From Endocalyx cinctus (taxonomy: Eukaryota; Ascomycota; Sordariomycetes; Amphisphaeriales; Apiosporaceae): a stretch of DNA of 64,000 nt. This document shows, one piece after another, positions 33,366-43,805 of this stretch; within the stretch, counting starts at the first letter, position 1, and every line of letters begins with the position of its first letter. Both the position numbers and the translations under genes were made by a program. The notes below the pieces were generated by a model. That model had not been told where the DNA came from. It was given only the letters and a program-made list of their open reading frames with translations, and made no database searches. Where the stretch lies: positions 1,490,019 through 1,554,018 of the forward strand of contig BCKC01000007.1 in the NCBI GenBank assembly GCA_001600455.1, given 5' to 3'.

Positions 33366-35371
33366 GACAGCGGATAGCGGATAGTTTAGTACGACTGTAC
33401 CAGCTTCATAGACAGATTTTCCATGCACAATAATAGGGAGCATATATTGCGGGGATGAGAGGACGTCGAAACGATTGTATAAGACCTACTTGAAGTAGCG
33501 GAGCTACCAGGTGTTATTTCAGAAGGTGTAAAATAAGCAATTCCTTCGTAGATATAGTTGTTCCAACTTGCTGCATTTCTCATAACTTATATTTTACCAA
33601 TTGATGAGTTCTCCAGGTTTATTATATAGGATAGACTCTTGCCTATTATCATTGCAGCGGTGCAATCAGTGTCGAGGGTTGGCCCCTTAGAAAGTCTAAA
33701 GGCAACAAGATGAGATTTTCATTAAGTCGGCTCAGAAACAAGGCTTCATAAAATAGACTGGTTGATCTCTCTTCCATAGGAAACCGTTGAATTTGACCAG
33801 TGAGGTAATTAGAGAATCCCAAAGTAGCTCCAAGAGAAAGAAGAAGAGAGAAAAAAAAAGAGTGGGATGAAAGTGCCGGGTTTTCAAACCGGTCAGTCCA
33901 GTTTACTTGCACCAACCGATTGATCAGATATGCAAGAAAAGTATAACTGCATCTCAATGAAAGGCGATGACCTTACCTAGAATCTTGCTCATACACTTTA
34001 GAAGTTAGGTAAGATACCACACTCTTTCCCAGTAGGTATCTTTGCTAATCCAGTGGAATATACATATATCAATCAACATAGGAAGAATTCCAATAAACCC
34101 CTAAATAAAGATTCAAAGCAGGGGTCTGTGACTTGTGTGTGACCTATCCATATATGACTTGTAACCTGTGACCCGAAAGAAGACCCCGGTCTATCGGGAT
34201 ATGAATCAAAGAGAGCATATTTAGAGGCCGGTCAAGAGGTTGTGAAAATGGATGCGAGTGCGGGGAAAATGCATGGTGAATACAAACCCACTGTTTCTTT
34301 CCTGCATGCTTGGTTGAATCTTAGCAGTAGAAAACCAATATAATGGAATATATCAATGTATACTCCGTATATATGTATGTTTTTATTTCCCCCTCACCTC
34401 TTTCTCTTTGAGAACGTAATCCTTCCAATACATGATGTATGGTTTATGTATCAAAAAGCCAAAAAAGAAAGTGAAAAATAAAAGAGAGTAAGATGACGAG
34501 TAGAATATGTTGACAAAAAAGAAACAATGCAATTTAAAAAAAAAAAAAAGACACAGAAAACAGTAAGTAAGTAAGCAAGGCCTGCCACGTGTATTAATAT
34601 TTTAATCCCGGAAAGTTTACTTTTAACTGATACGCGTTACATCGGAATTGAATTAAATCATACCCGTTTTGATCTTCATATGCAGTTATGTTCAGGATAG
34701 TTTTCAACTCGCATATTTCACCGCAGTATTGCAGCAACAATATCGCTTGATTCTGTCGGTTTTCTTTTCCCCTCATCTGTCTCTCTACTTGAATTTTTAT
34801 TATTTTTTTTATGTACATATTATGTATGTATGTACTCTGTACTTAATAGGCAAAGAGGAGAGAGGGGTGACAATCCCCTACTGAACTGAGCATGTCAGCT
34901 CCGCACTTTTGACATCTTACAAGGAAAGGGATGGAGAGAGAGAGATAAATCAAATCAAAATCTCACCTCTTTATTTTTGAAAATAATCAATCAATCAATC
35001 CTTATCTTTTTTATTTTATTTTATTTTTCTTCCCCTTCCATTATTCTTGGCATCTTAGCCTCAACTAGATACCACCTCAGACCATTAGGTTTAAGTCATT
35101 TGACTTTTTGTGGATGTTTCAACTCACTATAAATCTGATTCGTAATTAAGTATCGTTACTTTGCGGCGAACATATACTTTTTTAAATTTAAACGAGGATT
35201 GAAAACTTCAGCTTTATTTCAACAGATCGGATCATTTTATTATAATTTACTTTTTTGCTTACGCGCCATCTTACCGCGTTTCACCGCCTTTTTTTTTTTT
35301 TCCTTTTGGTCCATGTTAGGGAAGCGATTGTACGACGACTTAAACATCTTAAAGCTAGAATAAAAAGAATA
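33366..35371. other. 2-kb intergenic between NLR and methyltransferase gene
   Basis: AT-rich; no supported gene. One TACTCCGTA word at 34361. Several A/T homopolymers and a TATGTA-rich tract near 34810. Confidence 0.5.
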
Positions 35372-37113
35372 ATGGCAGAGCAAGCGGCGACCGGTGCTGG
35401 ACGAGAGGTATGTTATGTTTTTACCGTTGTCACTATCAGCGGCGTCTTGATCTCTACTTCTCTACTCGCGCACGGGACGCCTTTCCCTTTTGATGCTCAT
35501 GAACTAAATATCTATATAGGAAGAATGGGATGACGGTGACTCCGCTCTTGGCTCGGATAAGTGAGGATTCTTATTTTCTCCCCCCTTCTTGTCTATCCTC
35601 TCAAGCTTTACCTTGCATTCAAAAAAGAACTGTTTAGAACTAATTCAACTTTCCTTGAATAGCGAGAGTTCAACCGCTTCTCTCTCCGCCAGTATCTTAG
35701 AATACCGCACCATCCACGGGAGAACATATCATAACCTCCGAGGAAATGCCGATTATTGGTGCGTCTTTGCTTCAACCGTCTCCTCTCTGCTTCCGTTACT
35801 GTTTAATGCTGACTTTAACATTTGGGAGAAAATTAGGATGCCGAATGATGACAAAGCACTTGAGACGTTGGACCTCACGTGAGTTGAGCTACAGTCCGCC
35901 CGTTTTCTCTCTGCGGTTAAAAGAAGAAAAAAAGGAGGTAAAGAACCGAACAAAGACTTATAAACTAACGTGGTATTTATAAATAAATAGACATCATACT
36001 TTGACATTACTACTCAGTGATGAACTCTACCTCGCGCCTCTCGAAGACCCAAAGAAAGCCCTCGACGTTGGCTGCGGAACTGGTTAGAACATCCCAATCA
36101 TTTCATGATGATCAACTCTACCCTTTCAACAAGCTCTCGCTAACGTATTTCTTTAGGACTCTGGGCAATGTAAGAAAATACAAACAAATACCCGCCGGAG
36201 CGAGTGCTTCTTCCTCTTTTTTTTCTTCCGTTTTTTTTTTACTTACCTCCCCTGGCAGCGACTTCGCCGACAAGTTCCCCGACTGCGAGGTGATCGGCAA
36301 CGACGTGACGCCGACGCAGCCGGTATGGGTGCCGCCGAACCTCAAGTTCGAGATGGACGACTGCACGCAGGAGTGGACGTACGCGCCCGACTCGTTCGAC
36401 TTCGTGCACATCCGGTACATGTTCGGCGCGATACCGGACTGGGACTTCCTGCTGGAGCAGGCCTTCGCCGCGACCAAGCCGGGCGGCTGGGTCCAGTCGA
36501 TCGAGCCGAACCTCGACCTCACGAGCGACGACGGCTCCCTCAAGCCCGAGATGAGCATGGGCCGCTGGGGCGACCTCTTCCGCGAGTCCGGCAAGGCGAG
36601 CGGCCGCAGCATGACGGTCGTGCAGGACGAGGTCGTCGTAAAAGCGATGGAGAAGGCCGGCTTCGTGGATATCGTCGTGAGGACCCTCAAGTGCCCGCTG
36701 AACCCTTGGCCGGCCGAGCCGGAGAAGAAGGAGATTGGCCAGTATTGCTTGGCGGCTATGTTGGAGGGAATTGACGGTAAGGAAACTGAAAAAGAAAGAT
36801 ATTCATCATATATAATGAGAAGGACAAGAACAGACGAGAGAGATGATACATCTCTATGCTCCTCTCCTTCAAACTTCCTCCCCTCCCCCTTTTCCCACCC
36901 CCTTTTTGTATCCTAATTATACTCATTTCTTTTTTTTCCCCGCAAACAGGTTTCGCCACATATCTCTTCACCCAATACCTCGGATGGTCCCGAGCCGAAG
37001 TCGACGTATTCTTGATCTCGTTCCGGAAGGAGATTCAGAACAAGAACATCAGAGGCTGGTTCCCGATTCAGGTCGTTTACGCGCGAAAACCCGAGACGCC
37101 CGCGGCGGCATGA
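35372..37113 (+). CDS. LaeA-like class I SAM-dependent methyltransferase
   Basis: Small-molecule or regulator-type methyltransferase of the large fungal LaeA-like family; substrate unknown. Eight exons: 35372-35407, 35520-35560, 35663-35758, 35837-35878, 35991-36082, 36157-36169, 36259-36776, 36950-37113; 333 aa. Motif order is typical: [31 protein letters not shown], motif [17 protein letters not shown] (about 96-111), [17 protein letters not shown], the acidic [23 protein letters not shown] and [11 protein letters not shown]. Motif I is assembled across three exons including a 13-nt micro-exon. Exon 7 is extremely GC-rich compared with its introns and flanks. LaeA itself is a global regulator of secondary metabolism; no biosynthetic cluster is visible here, so I do not assign that role. 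Confidence 0.88.
36157..36169 (+). other. 13-nt micro-exon of the methyltransferase gene
   Basis: GACTCTGGGCAAT, between TTTAG and GTAAGA. It supplies Leu-Trp-Ala and split codons on both sides, completing GCGTGLWAID of the SAM-binding motif. Confidence 0.85.
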
Positions 37114-37278
37114 CGGGGGAATTTAGTGAATGAATGGAACGGATGATGATAAATTTTTCTTTTTTATTTTCTGGGAGATATAAAACTCTCTTTTTTTCTT
37201 GCTATCTATCATTTATTTTTTCGTGTTTCGATATTTACGCGTTACGATTTGGATACTTGACGACGATGCTGTGTACCT

Positions 37279-37314
<36 letters not shown>

Positions 37315-37986
37315 CGTATGTGTGTGCATGAGTGTATAAATGTCGTTCTAGGAGAAAAATATACGTTATGACTCGGCGAGCAACGTTGATACGACATACC
37401 AAGCGATTTAAAAAATGAAAAAGACAAAACGCATACAGTCTCATGTTATAGTAGCGGTTAGCGATTTTCTTTTTTATTTCGTTGGATGAAGGGGTTACAT
37501 GAGGAAAGCTTTCAACCCGCAAAAAGCGGTTTCTAGCTCTAATACACCAATCGTTCTTATCTAAGAAAAATAAAAAGGGGGTCGGTGACATGAGTAAACT
37601 TTCAGATAACAAGCCGAAAAGATACATCAGTTCATCGTAAAAGGCATGTTATTCATTTCAATCTCATAGGTTCGTTTACCCTGACCGAGGGCCAAGTTTA
37701 CGTAGCCCACGTATTAAACATTAATTACAAAGACCAACCACTATGCCGGTCGACGGCTACATACAGCCCATTCATTACCCTTTCCATTACCCCCCACTCA
37801 TCCGTATATACCTCGTGCGCGTAGAAAGCTTTAGCTCCGAATCCACCTAGCCGTGGATGGCATGATTTCCTTCCCAAAACTTCCGTATGCATGCGTGAAT
37901 AATGACAGATCATAAAATCCCCCACTATCATGCTACGAACAAAACATGAGCAAATGAAGAAGCTGAATAAAATAAGAGTGACTGAT
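37114..37986. other. Convergent 3' region with compound microsatellite
   Basis: Between the methyltransferase gene and the But2-like gene. It holds a (CA)12(TA)6 microsatellite at 37279-37314; no gene supported. Confidence 0.6.
37279..37314. repeat. (CA)n(TA)n compound microsatellite
   Basis: Twelve CA units run directly into six TA units. Confidence 0.9.
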
Positions 37987-39273
37987 TCATTGGCAAGACA
38001 CGATCCAAGCACCCACGCCGTCTTGATACGTAGCGTTCTGACCGACGCCGGCGTGTAGGAATTCCAAACTAAAGTTCCGCACGCTGCTGACGTTCCACGT
38101 CATCCTCCGTCCTTCGCCGTACGAGCCCGCCACTTTTCCGCACGGGAAGGTCCCTACGAGGGTATCCTCGCCGGGAAAAACCTGGTGCAGCTCGGTATCG
38201 TTCCACTTCAACGACGGTTCCCCGTCGTCCGACGTCAAGGCGAAAGTCATGCCCGAGTTCGAGAGCACCTCCTGCTCGAGCCCGCTAAAGCGGTAGCACG
38301 GGTAACCCCGCGGCAGCGTGGTGCAGACGGGCATGCGGAACTGGAGCGCGCAGAGGGGCGTCGAGGCGCCCGAGACGGTCGCGAGGAACGAGTCCGGTAC
38401 GTCGTACTCGAACATCGTGCTGTTCGACGACGAGACGAGCACTTCCCCCGACGTGTCCCTAACGCCGCCTCGTGCCGAGGAATCCGGAGCTCCCACTCGC
38501 GACGGACCGATCGACGGAGACGCCGGCGAGATGGAGCATATTGGCGATGCCGTGGAATTGGAATTCTGAGACGCCGAAGTCGCCGTGGTGGTGGAGGTGG
38601 TGGGAACGGAGCTGGAAGAGGACGCGGACGAGACGGTTACGAAAACGCCAGCTTGGGGTGCGTGACTGAATTTCGATATTGGTGCACTCGTCGAGGACAT
38701 CGTCTGCGATGAGGAAGTCTTTGTAGGTGCTAGTTTGGAAGAAACAGCGACAACAGGAGCTGGGCGTGCACTTGAGCCATCCGTAGAGCATTGGGAGGTT
38801 GGTTCTTGAAGGGCCAGTGTCACCGGAATACAATTCGTTTTATCTGTCTTCTTATCTGAGTATACATTATAGTATTGTTGGGTCCCATCGCCAACGGGGC
38901 AGGCGTAGAATGTGCCGGGTCCGTCGTCATACGTAAGGTACGAATTGCCGTCCGCACCCGGCGAAGTAATGTCAAAGGTGGTATTACCAATAGCGCCGGC
39001 GTAGCATTGGAACTCGTAATATGGAGCTCTCATGAAGCAATTATGATTAAGACCGTCGGTGATGGTATGGTTGGCTTGCGAGAAGCAGAAGCCACCCTGC
39101 TGAAATGCNCCCCCCAAAGTCAGAGTACCGCCATTGGTTTCTTTGACTTCGTCGTTCACCGTGCCCATCGACGTCAGCTCAAAGCAGCACCCGGAAGATT
39201 GTTGTCGTGGTTTTATTACGGCGGCATTGATTGCCAATGACAGTTGGAGCGTTAGAAGAAAGAGCAAGTTCAT
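37987..39273 (-). CDS. Secreted Ser/Thr-rich protein with But2-like C-terminal domain
   Basis: Predicted extracellular or wall-associated protein of unknown function, one exon, 428 aa. The signal peptide MNLLFLLTLQLSLAINA is followed by a Cys-rich N-terminal domain (GCCFELTS, GGFCFSQANHTITD, FMRAPYYEFQCYAG, FYACPVGD), a pattern frequent in secreted fungal proteins. A long Ser/Thr/Pro linker, probably O-glycosylated, follows. The C-terminal region (about 290-428: FEYDVP, CALQF, VFPGEDTLVGTFPCG, GVGAWIVSC) resembles the But2 C-terminal domain. The ATG at 39273 is chosen because the signal peptide starts there, although the frame is open upstream. One codon contains an undetermined base (39109) next to a G-run, so one residue is unknown. 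Confidence 0.75.
   Translation of the reverse strand: MNLLFLLTLQLSLAINAAVIKPRQQSSGCCFELTSMGTVNDEVKETNGGTLTLGXAFQQGGFCFSQANHTITDGLNHNCFMRAPYYEFQCYAGAIGNTTFDITSPGADGNSYLTYDDGPGTFYACPVGDGTQQYYNVYSDKKTDKTNCIPVTLALQEPTSQCSTDGSSARPAPVVAVSSKLAPTKTSSSQTMSSTSAPISKFSHAPQAGVFVTVSSASSSSSVPTTSTTTATSASQNSNSTASPICSISPASPSIGPSRVGAPDSSARGGVRDTSGEVLVSSSNSTMFEYDVPDSFLATVSGASTPLCALQFRMPVCTTLPRGYPCYRFSGLEQEVLSNSGMTFALTSDDGEPSLKWNDTELHQVFPGEDTLVGTFPCGKVAGSYGEGRRMTWNVSSVRNFSLEFLHAGVGQNATYQDGVGAWIVSCQ
39109..39109. other. Ambiguous base (N) in the But2-like gene
   Basis: A single N between GC and a C-run. Reading it as one base keeps the frame open through the Cys-rich domain, so it is probably a base-call problem and not a gap. 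Confidence 0.95.
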
Positions 39274-40317
39274 CTTGACGATATGTTTGATACCGGAGAT
39301 GGGTGGTTGAAAAGGTTGTGAAATCAGGACTATTAAGGATAGAATCCGATGATAAAGAACAAAAGGAAGAAAAACGAGACTACAAATGTATTTCGAGGAT
39401 GCGTTCCGTAAGTGAGCTGCTATGACGAAAATTTTAAGACGCTTAAGGGAATCTTGAGTCAAGATCATCAAAGGAAGGGGAAATTAAAGAATTAAATATA
39501 TCGATTAGGAGAAAAACAAATTACAAAACCTTTTTTTTTTTTTTAATTATCAATTAAGAATGAATGATTATTGCCACAGAGTTGGCTGGAAGATTCTGAT
39601 ATGACAGAAAAGAGGTGAATATTAAATTTTTGATGGAATACAAAAAAAGTCGGTATGAAAAAAGGTTGGGTTTTTTGGGTTTGGGTTTTTTGTGGAATGC
39701 GGCATGAAAAAAACGAGAAGGTTCGAAGATGCAATCCAAGTTGAACAAACAGAGAAATATCCAAACCTGATTTTTGTTTGACCGCAATTGCAACTTTGGA
39801 AATTTAAATGGTAAAAATATTTTAATCACCGCCTTTTCGTCATCGTCAAACCTTTCCCACGTTGGAATTGGGTAACCCCAAGTTACCAAATCTGATCTCG
39901 AACTCGGAAGATTTACCATGTCATATTTACGGGTTACCATTCCCGTATAATCTACGTAAGCTAATTAATCGAGACGTAGGAAAATCTTGATACAAACGCA
40001 ATCGTCCAAGTGGTATTCAATATGACATCAAAAAAATAGCCTAAAATGAGGCAAAAGGCTGGTTTGATTCAACAAGAATGTCTTAGATCTTGATTCATAT
40101 GTTAATGAATCAAGTCTGTGTCTCAATCCCTGACATAAGATGGAATGCAGATTTATCTCGCCAATCTCACCTTGGATGATCAGGTAAGGTACATGACGAT
40201 TATTTGACGATCGAAATATATTTTCTAGCCTCCCTATCACCAATAAAGGAGATCATAGTAACCAGAAAAGAAGAGGATGAAAAAAAGAGGGGGTATTCGC
40301 TCAATACATCGAATTCA
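39274..40317. other. Intergenic between But2-like and HET-domain genes
   Basis: AT-rich. A minus-strand frame around 39554-39940 is open for 128 codons but lacks recognisable motifs and is rich in Phe/Lys/Asn, as translated AT-rich DNA is. Not called. Confidence 0.5.
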
Positions 40318-42477
40318 TCAGCCCAAGACTATTTCCTTCCAAACAGGTCCTTGATCGAGAGAGGACTTTAAACTTTCACGATAGATCTTACCCACACCTC
40401 TTCGTTCCGCAATACCACCATCCCAGGTAATGTACAACACCCAGAAGAACTTTGCTGCATCGGCGTCTCCGCCATCCACCTGATCGTTACCCTTCGAAAG
40501 ATGGTCTGTCGGCTTCGACTTTTGCGGCGCTTCCGACAGGAGTATGAGTTCAACCTTTTCGTACGTCTCAACTATTCCGTGCTCATCATCGAGTGAAACG
40601 AAACCAGCATTATTTCCCTCCCGATCCAGAACCTCGTACGTGCTATTGATCCAATACATGCCAAAAGACCACATCATCTTCTCCCCCTTCTCCTGCTCCA
40701 CCCTTCGTAAATCGTAGCGCGTCGAGACGGTCCAGAACTGTAACATGGTATAGGGCCGATTCCCTGGGCCGATTACCGCCAGATCACCTGAAGGCTCCGT
40801 CCTCCCGGCCACGACGTCGCACGACGCGAAACGGCGGTCAGCTCTGCTACTCCCAGAGCTAAGGCGAGCGCTCTGCGCGACCCCGCAACCCCCCGCAACG
40901 TCGCACGCCAGAACAAGGCGCGTCGTGGACCCGTCCGGCTCCCTCGCGTACCACGCGATCCACGTACTCGCGGCGAGCCAACCGGGCACGTTACCCGACC
41001 CGTAGTCGTAGTGAAAGGACCCGATCCAGCCGGACCACGACCAGCTCGGAAACCCCGCGCGTCGCGCGAGCCCGCCGGTAGCGTTCGGGTAGAACAGGAC
41101 GAACCAGTCGAGCGCCGCGACGGGTACGCCGAATAGCGCGGCGCAGCCGACGTGGTCGGAGATTCGGCGGCAGACGCCCGCCATGGCCCGGACGTAGTCG
41201 TTGGGGTTCGTCAGCTGGCGCGTCGAGTACTTGACCAGAAGCTGCCCGAGCAGGTGGAACGGGTCCCCTTCCAGCTTGTGCAGGGCTTGGCCTTGCTGCG
41301 TGGTGGGATCGGTTCGAACTAAGAGGCCGTCGTTCACTTCGGCTTGGTGCTGCTCGTGGCATTTCCAGAACACGGTGTTGTCGAGAAAAATTAACTTTCG
41401 CCGTGAAAGATAATATTCTTGGAACCTGCGATTATTAATGATTTCAAGTTATACTTTAATAGATCTGGTCATTTCGAAAAGAACTTACGTCCATCCTCTA
41501 TGGTGATACCACGACTTGGTGAGGATATCCTCCATCGCATGACGGAGAACCAGCCTCACGCCCGGCATTATCTCGCTTTCCACCAACGACGGCTGCCTCG
41601 AATCCGGACGAACACCGGGGAGTCCCGAATCGGCGGCTGTGCCACTTCCCGCTACTAGCGTGAAGACCGACTGTTCGTAGACCAAGTCCATCGCGTTAAC
41701 CCCTATCGCCAAGTCCTCCGGATCGTCCTGGACGAGACAGAGCGCATCCACCCATATATACGGCAAATCCAAGCTACGAACGAGCTCGATAGAATCTCTG
41801 ATAGTCAGCGGGATTTGGTCCCAGCACTCCTTCAGGCCATTCTCGGTCATCAACGCCTCCTTTCTTTCCTTGAGGAGGGTATACGTAGCGACCGTACCCC
41901 ATACGTAGCTAAGCGCCACGTATTGGGCGGTGATGGGTAACTCGACGATACACATCCTGTTCACGTCGATGGCACGAAAGAAAGAAAAATCCGCTACATG
42001 TTGCGGTGCCGTAGGCCTGCATTTTTCGTGCCCGTCTCGGCAAGTGCTTAACCAATTTTTCATCACGGCGGGGTCGATCTTCTCGGCGGAGACGATATTC
42101 TCGAACCCTTTAACCTCGGTATCGTACAGCACGGTAGAGTAAGAAGGCAGCGGCTGGATCGAGAACCGGCGGGGCCGCTGCGCGAACACGCGCACCTCGT
42201 GGGTTTCGTAGTAGCTCGCGGGCCGCATATGGACCACCCGGTCGTCTTGCATGCACCGCAGGACGAAGGCGCAAAAGGTGCACGATGGCCTACCGCGCAT
42301 GTCGCCTAGGGTTCCGAGGCCGAAGACGTTCCTCTCCGGCGGGGGCTGGTCATCCTTGAAAGGGATCGTCTTGCAGATATCGCAGAGTTGTTCTCGTTCG
42401 TTGCTTTCTCCATGGTTTGGGACGCTTCTGTTCACGAGACCTTTAATGCGAGCCCGGATTCCAAATTTGGACGACAT
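40318..42477 (-). CDS. HET-domain (heterokaryon incompatibility) protein
   Basis: HET-domain proteins trigger cell death when genetically different hyphae fuse; many paralogues have unknown triggers. Exons 42477-41489 and 41425-40318; 698 aa. The three HET signatures are present in order: YVALSYVWG, then LPYIWVDALCLVQDD, and RGWTFQEYYLSRRKLIF, the last assembled across the intron (AC|G TTC). An N-terminal segment has paired cysteines (LCDICKTIPF, CTFCAFVLRCMQD), common in this subgroup. The C-terminal half (FPSWSWSGWIGSF and following) is the usual variable extension. Exon 2 is GC-rich in its first half. The start ATG at 42477 begins a clean frame. No NACHT or repeat domain is attached. Confidence 0.92.
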
Positions 42478-43805
42478 TTTGAGTTAAGTGGGTGATTTGC
42501 CTCGTCCTTTTTACGGTAGGTTCTACGTACGTCGCTCTAGGTATGTAAGGATGAGGAAGTTAAGTAGGATTTTCCAAGCATTCGGACATGCGAGTGAGCG
42601 GTAAGGGTGGAGACAAAGTCCTATATGTATCTACGTACAGGCATACCTAGCACGGAGTAGATCCATCCAAAAATGTACATGATACCCCTGGCATCTAGAA
42701 CATTTCAATTGTTACCTTGTCCCCATTTGTGATCATAGTGGGTATGGTAAGGAGCACTACGGACGGCCTTTGCCGAGTATTCACAATATGGATATTCAAC
42801 AATCACCTAGCAGTTGGTCTCTCAGATAAGTTCATATCACATGTTTTTAGAAGTAGGGACCTAAAGGGCCTTGGTATGTATGTTATAAGTTAGAAATATA
42901 AGCTCATGAGTATTGTCATGGCGGAAGAAAGTTAGGTATCTATTCTCGAAGACTTGGTTAGTACATCCATCGGCCGACTGCCTGAACAGCCGAATTATCT
43001 CACAATTACTGGTGGCTGAGTACCCTTTTTCCCCGAGTGTTATATGCTATTAAGTATGCAATGATCTATCAGTTTAGTTTATAGCGTTTTCAATATGCCA
43101 GGCGACATGTAAGAAGGGGTATAAAGTGTTCAGATTCATCTCAAAACATAACAATAGGGGTTGTGTACCATCGTTAAACATCGGCCACGACAGCTGACAT
43201 CGAGTCAATCATGTCCCTTCCCTGAAACAACCAAATTGACCACAATGACCACTGGCAATTCAAACTACAACTTCTAAAGATAATACGAATAGATTATAAA
43301 AACATATGGTTTCATATTCTGAGCATTCTTACTGTGTGCTATGTTCTGTTCTGTTCTGTGTTTGGTATCTAAGCTAATAATTATTCCCCTCCTTCGCCAT
43401 GTCTCCTTTCTCACCTTTACCAGTCTCGTGAGAAACTCTCCCGTAACCTCTTCGTCGAGGATGTATGCAACATATGGATAATTAAAGTAAAATGAATGCG
43501 TTCATCTCGTCCCGATGACAAAAAGAAACATATCGCCCCTTCCCCATCCCAATTTGCCCTAATTTCGCCGATCTAGATGCTTAATGACATTCTTGCTTTC
43601 GTTCTCGTCGTTCGGAGCGTCATACATACAGGGAAAGAGACATAGCAAACTTTCATATCGGAAAACAAAATTAAGTAAAACAAAGCTGTGCGAAAAAAAA
43701 AAAAAAAAAACAGACCTGCGTCCTGCAGTCATTACACCTGTATAACGCCTTGCAAAATCAAATGTAGTGCGTATATCTAGACAATTGGAGCGAATCGAAG
43801 AACCA
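42478..43805. other. Intergenic between the HET-domain gene and atg2
   Basis: Upstream of the HET-domain gene and downstream of atg2, both on the minus strand. AT-rich, with an A-run near 43696-43711. No gene supported. Confidence 0.5.

Noticed and set aside
38185..38712. Plus-strand frame opposite the But2-like gene
   Set aside because: Arg-rich shadow of the Ser/Thr-rich coding strand, with no recognisable domain.
39554..39940. 128-codon minus-strand frame between the But2-like and HET-domain genes
   Set aside because: Composition matches translated AT-rich DNA; no domain or splice context seen.
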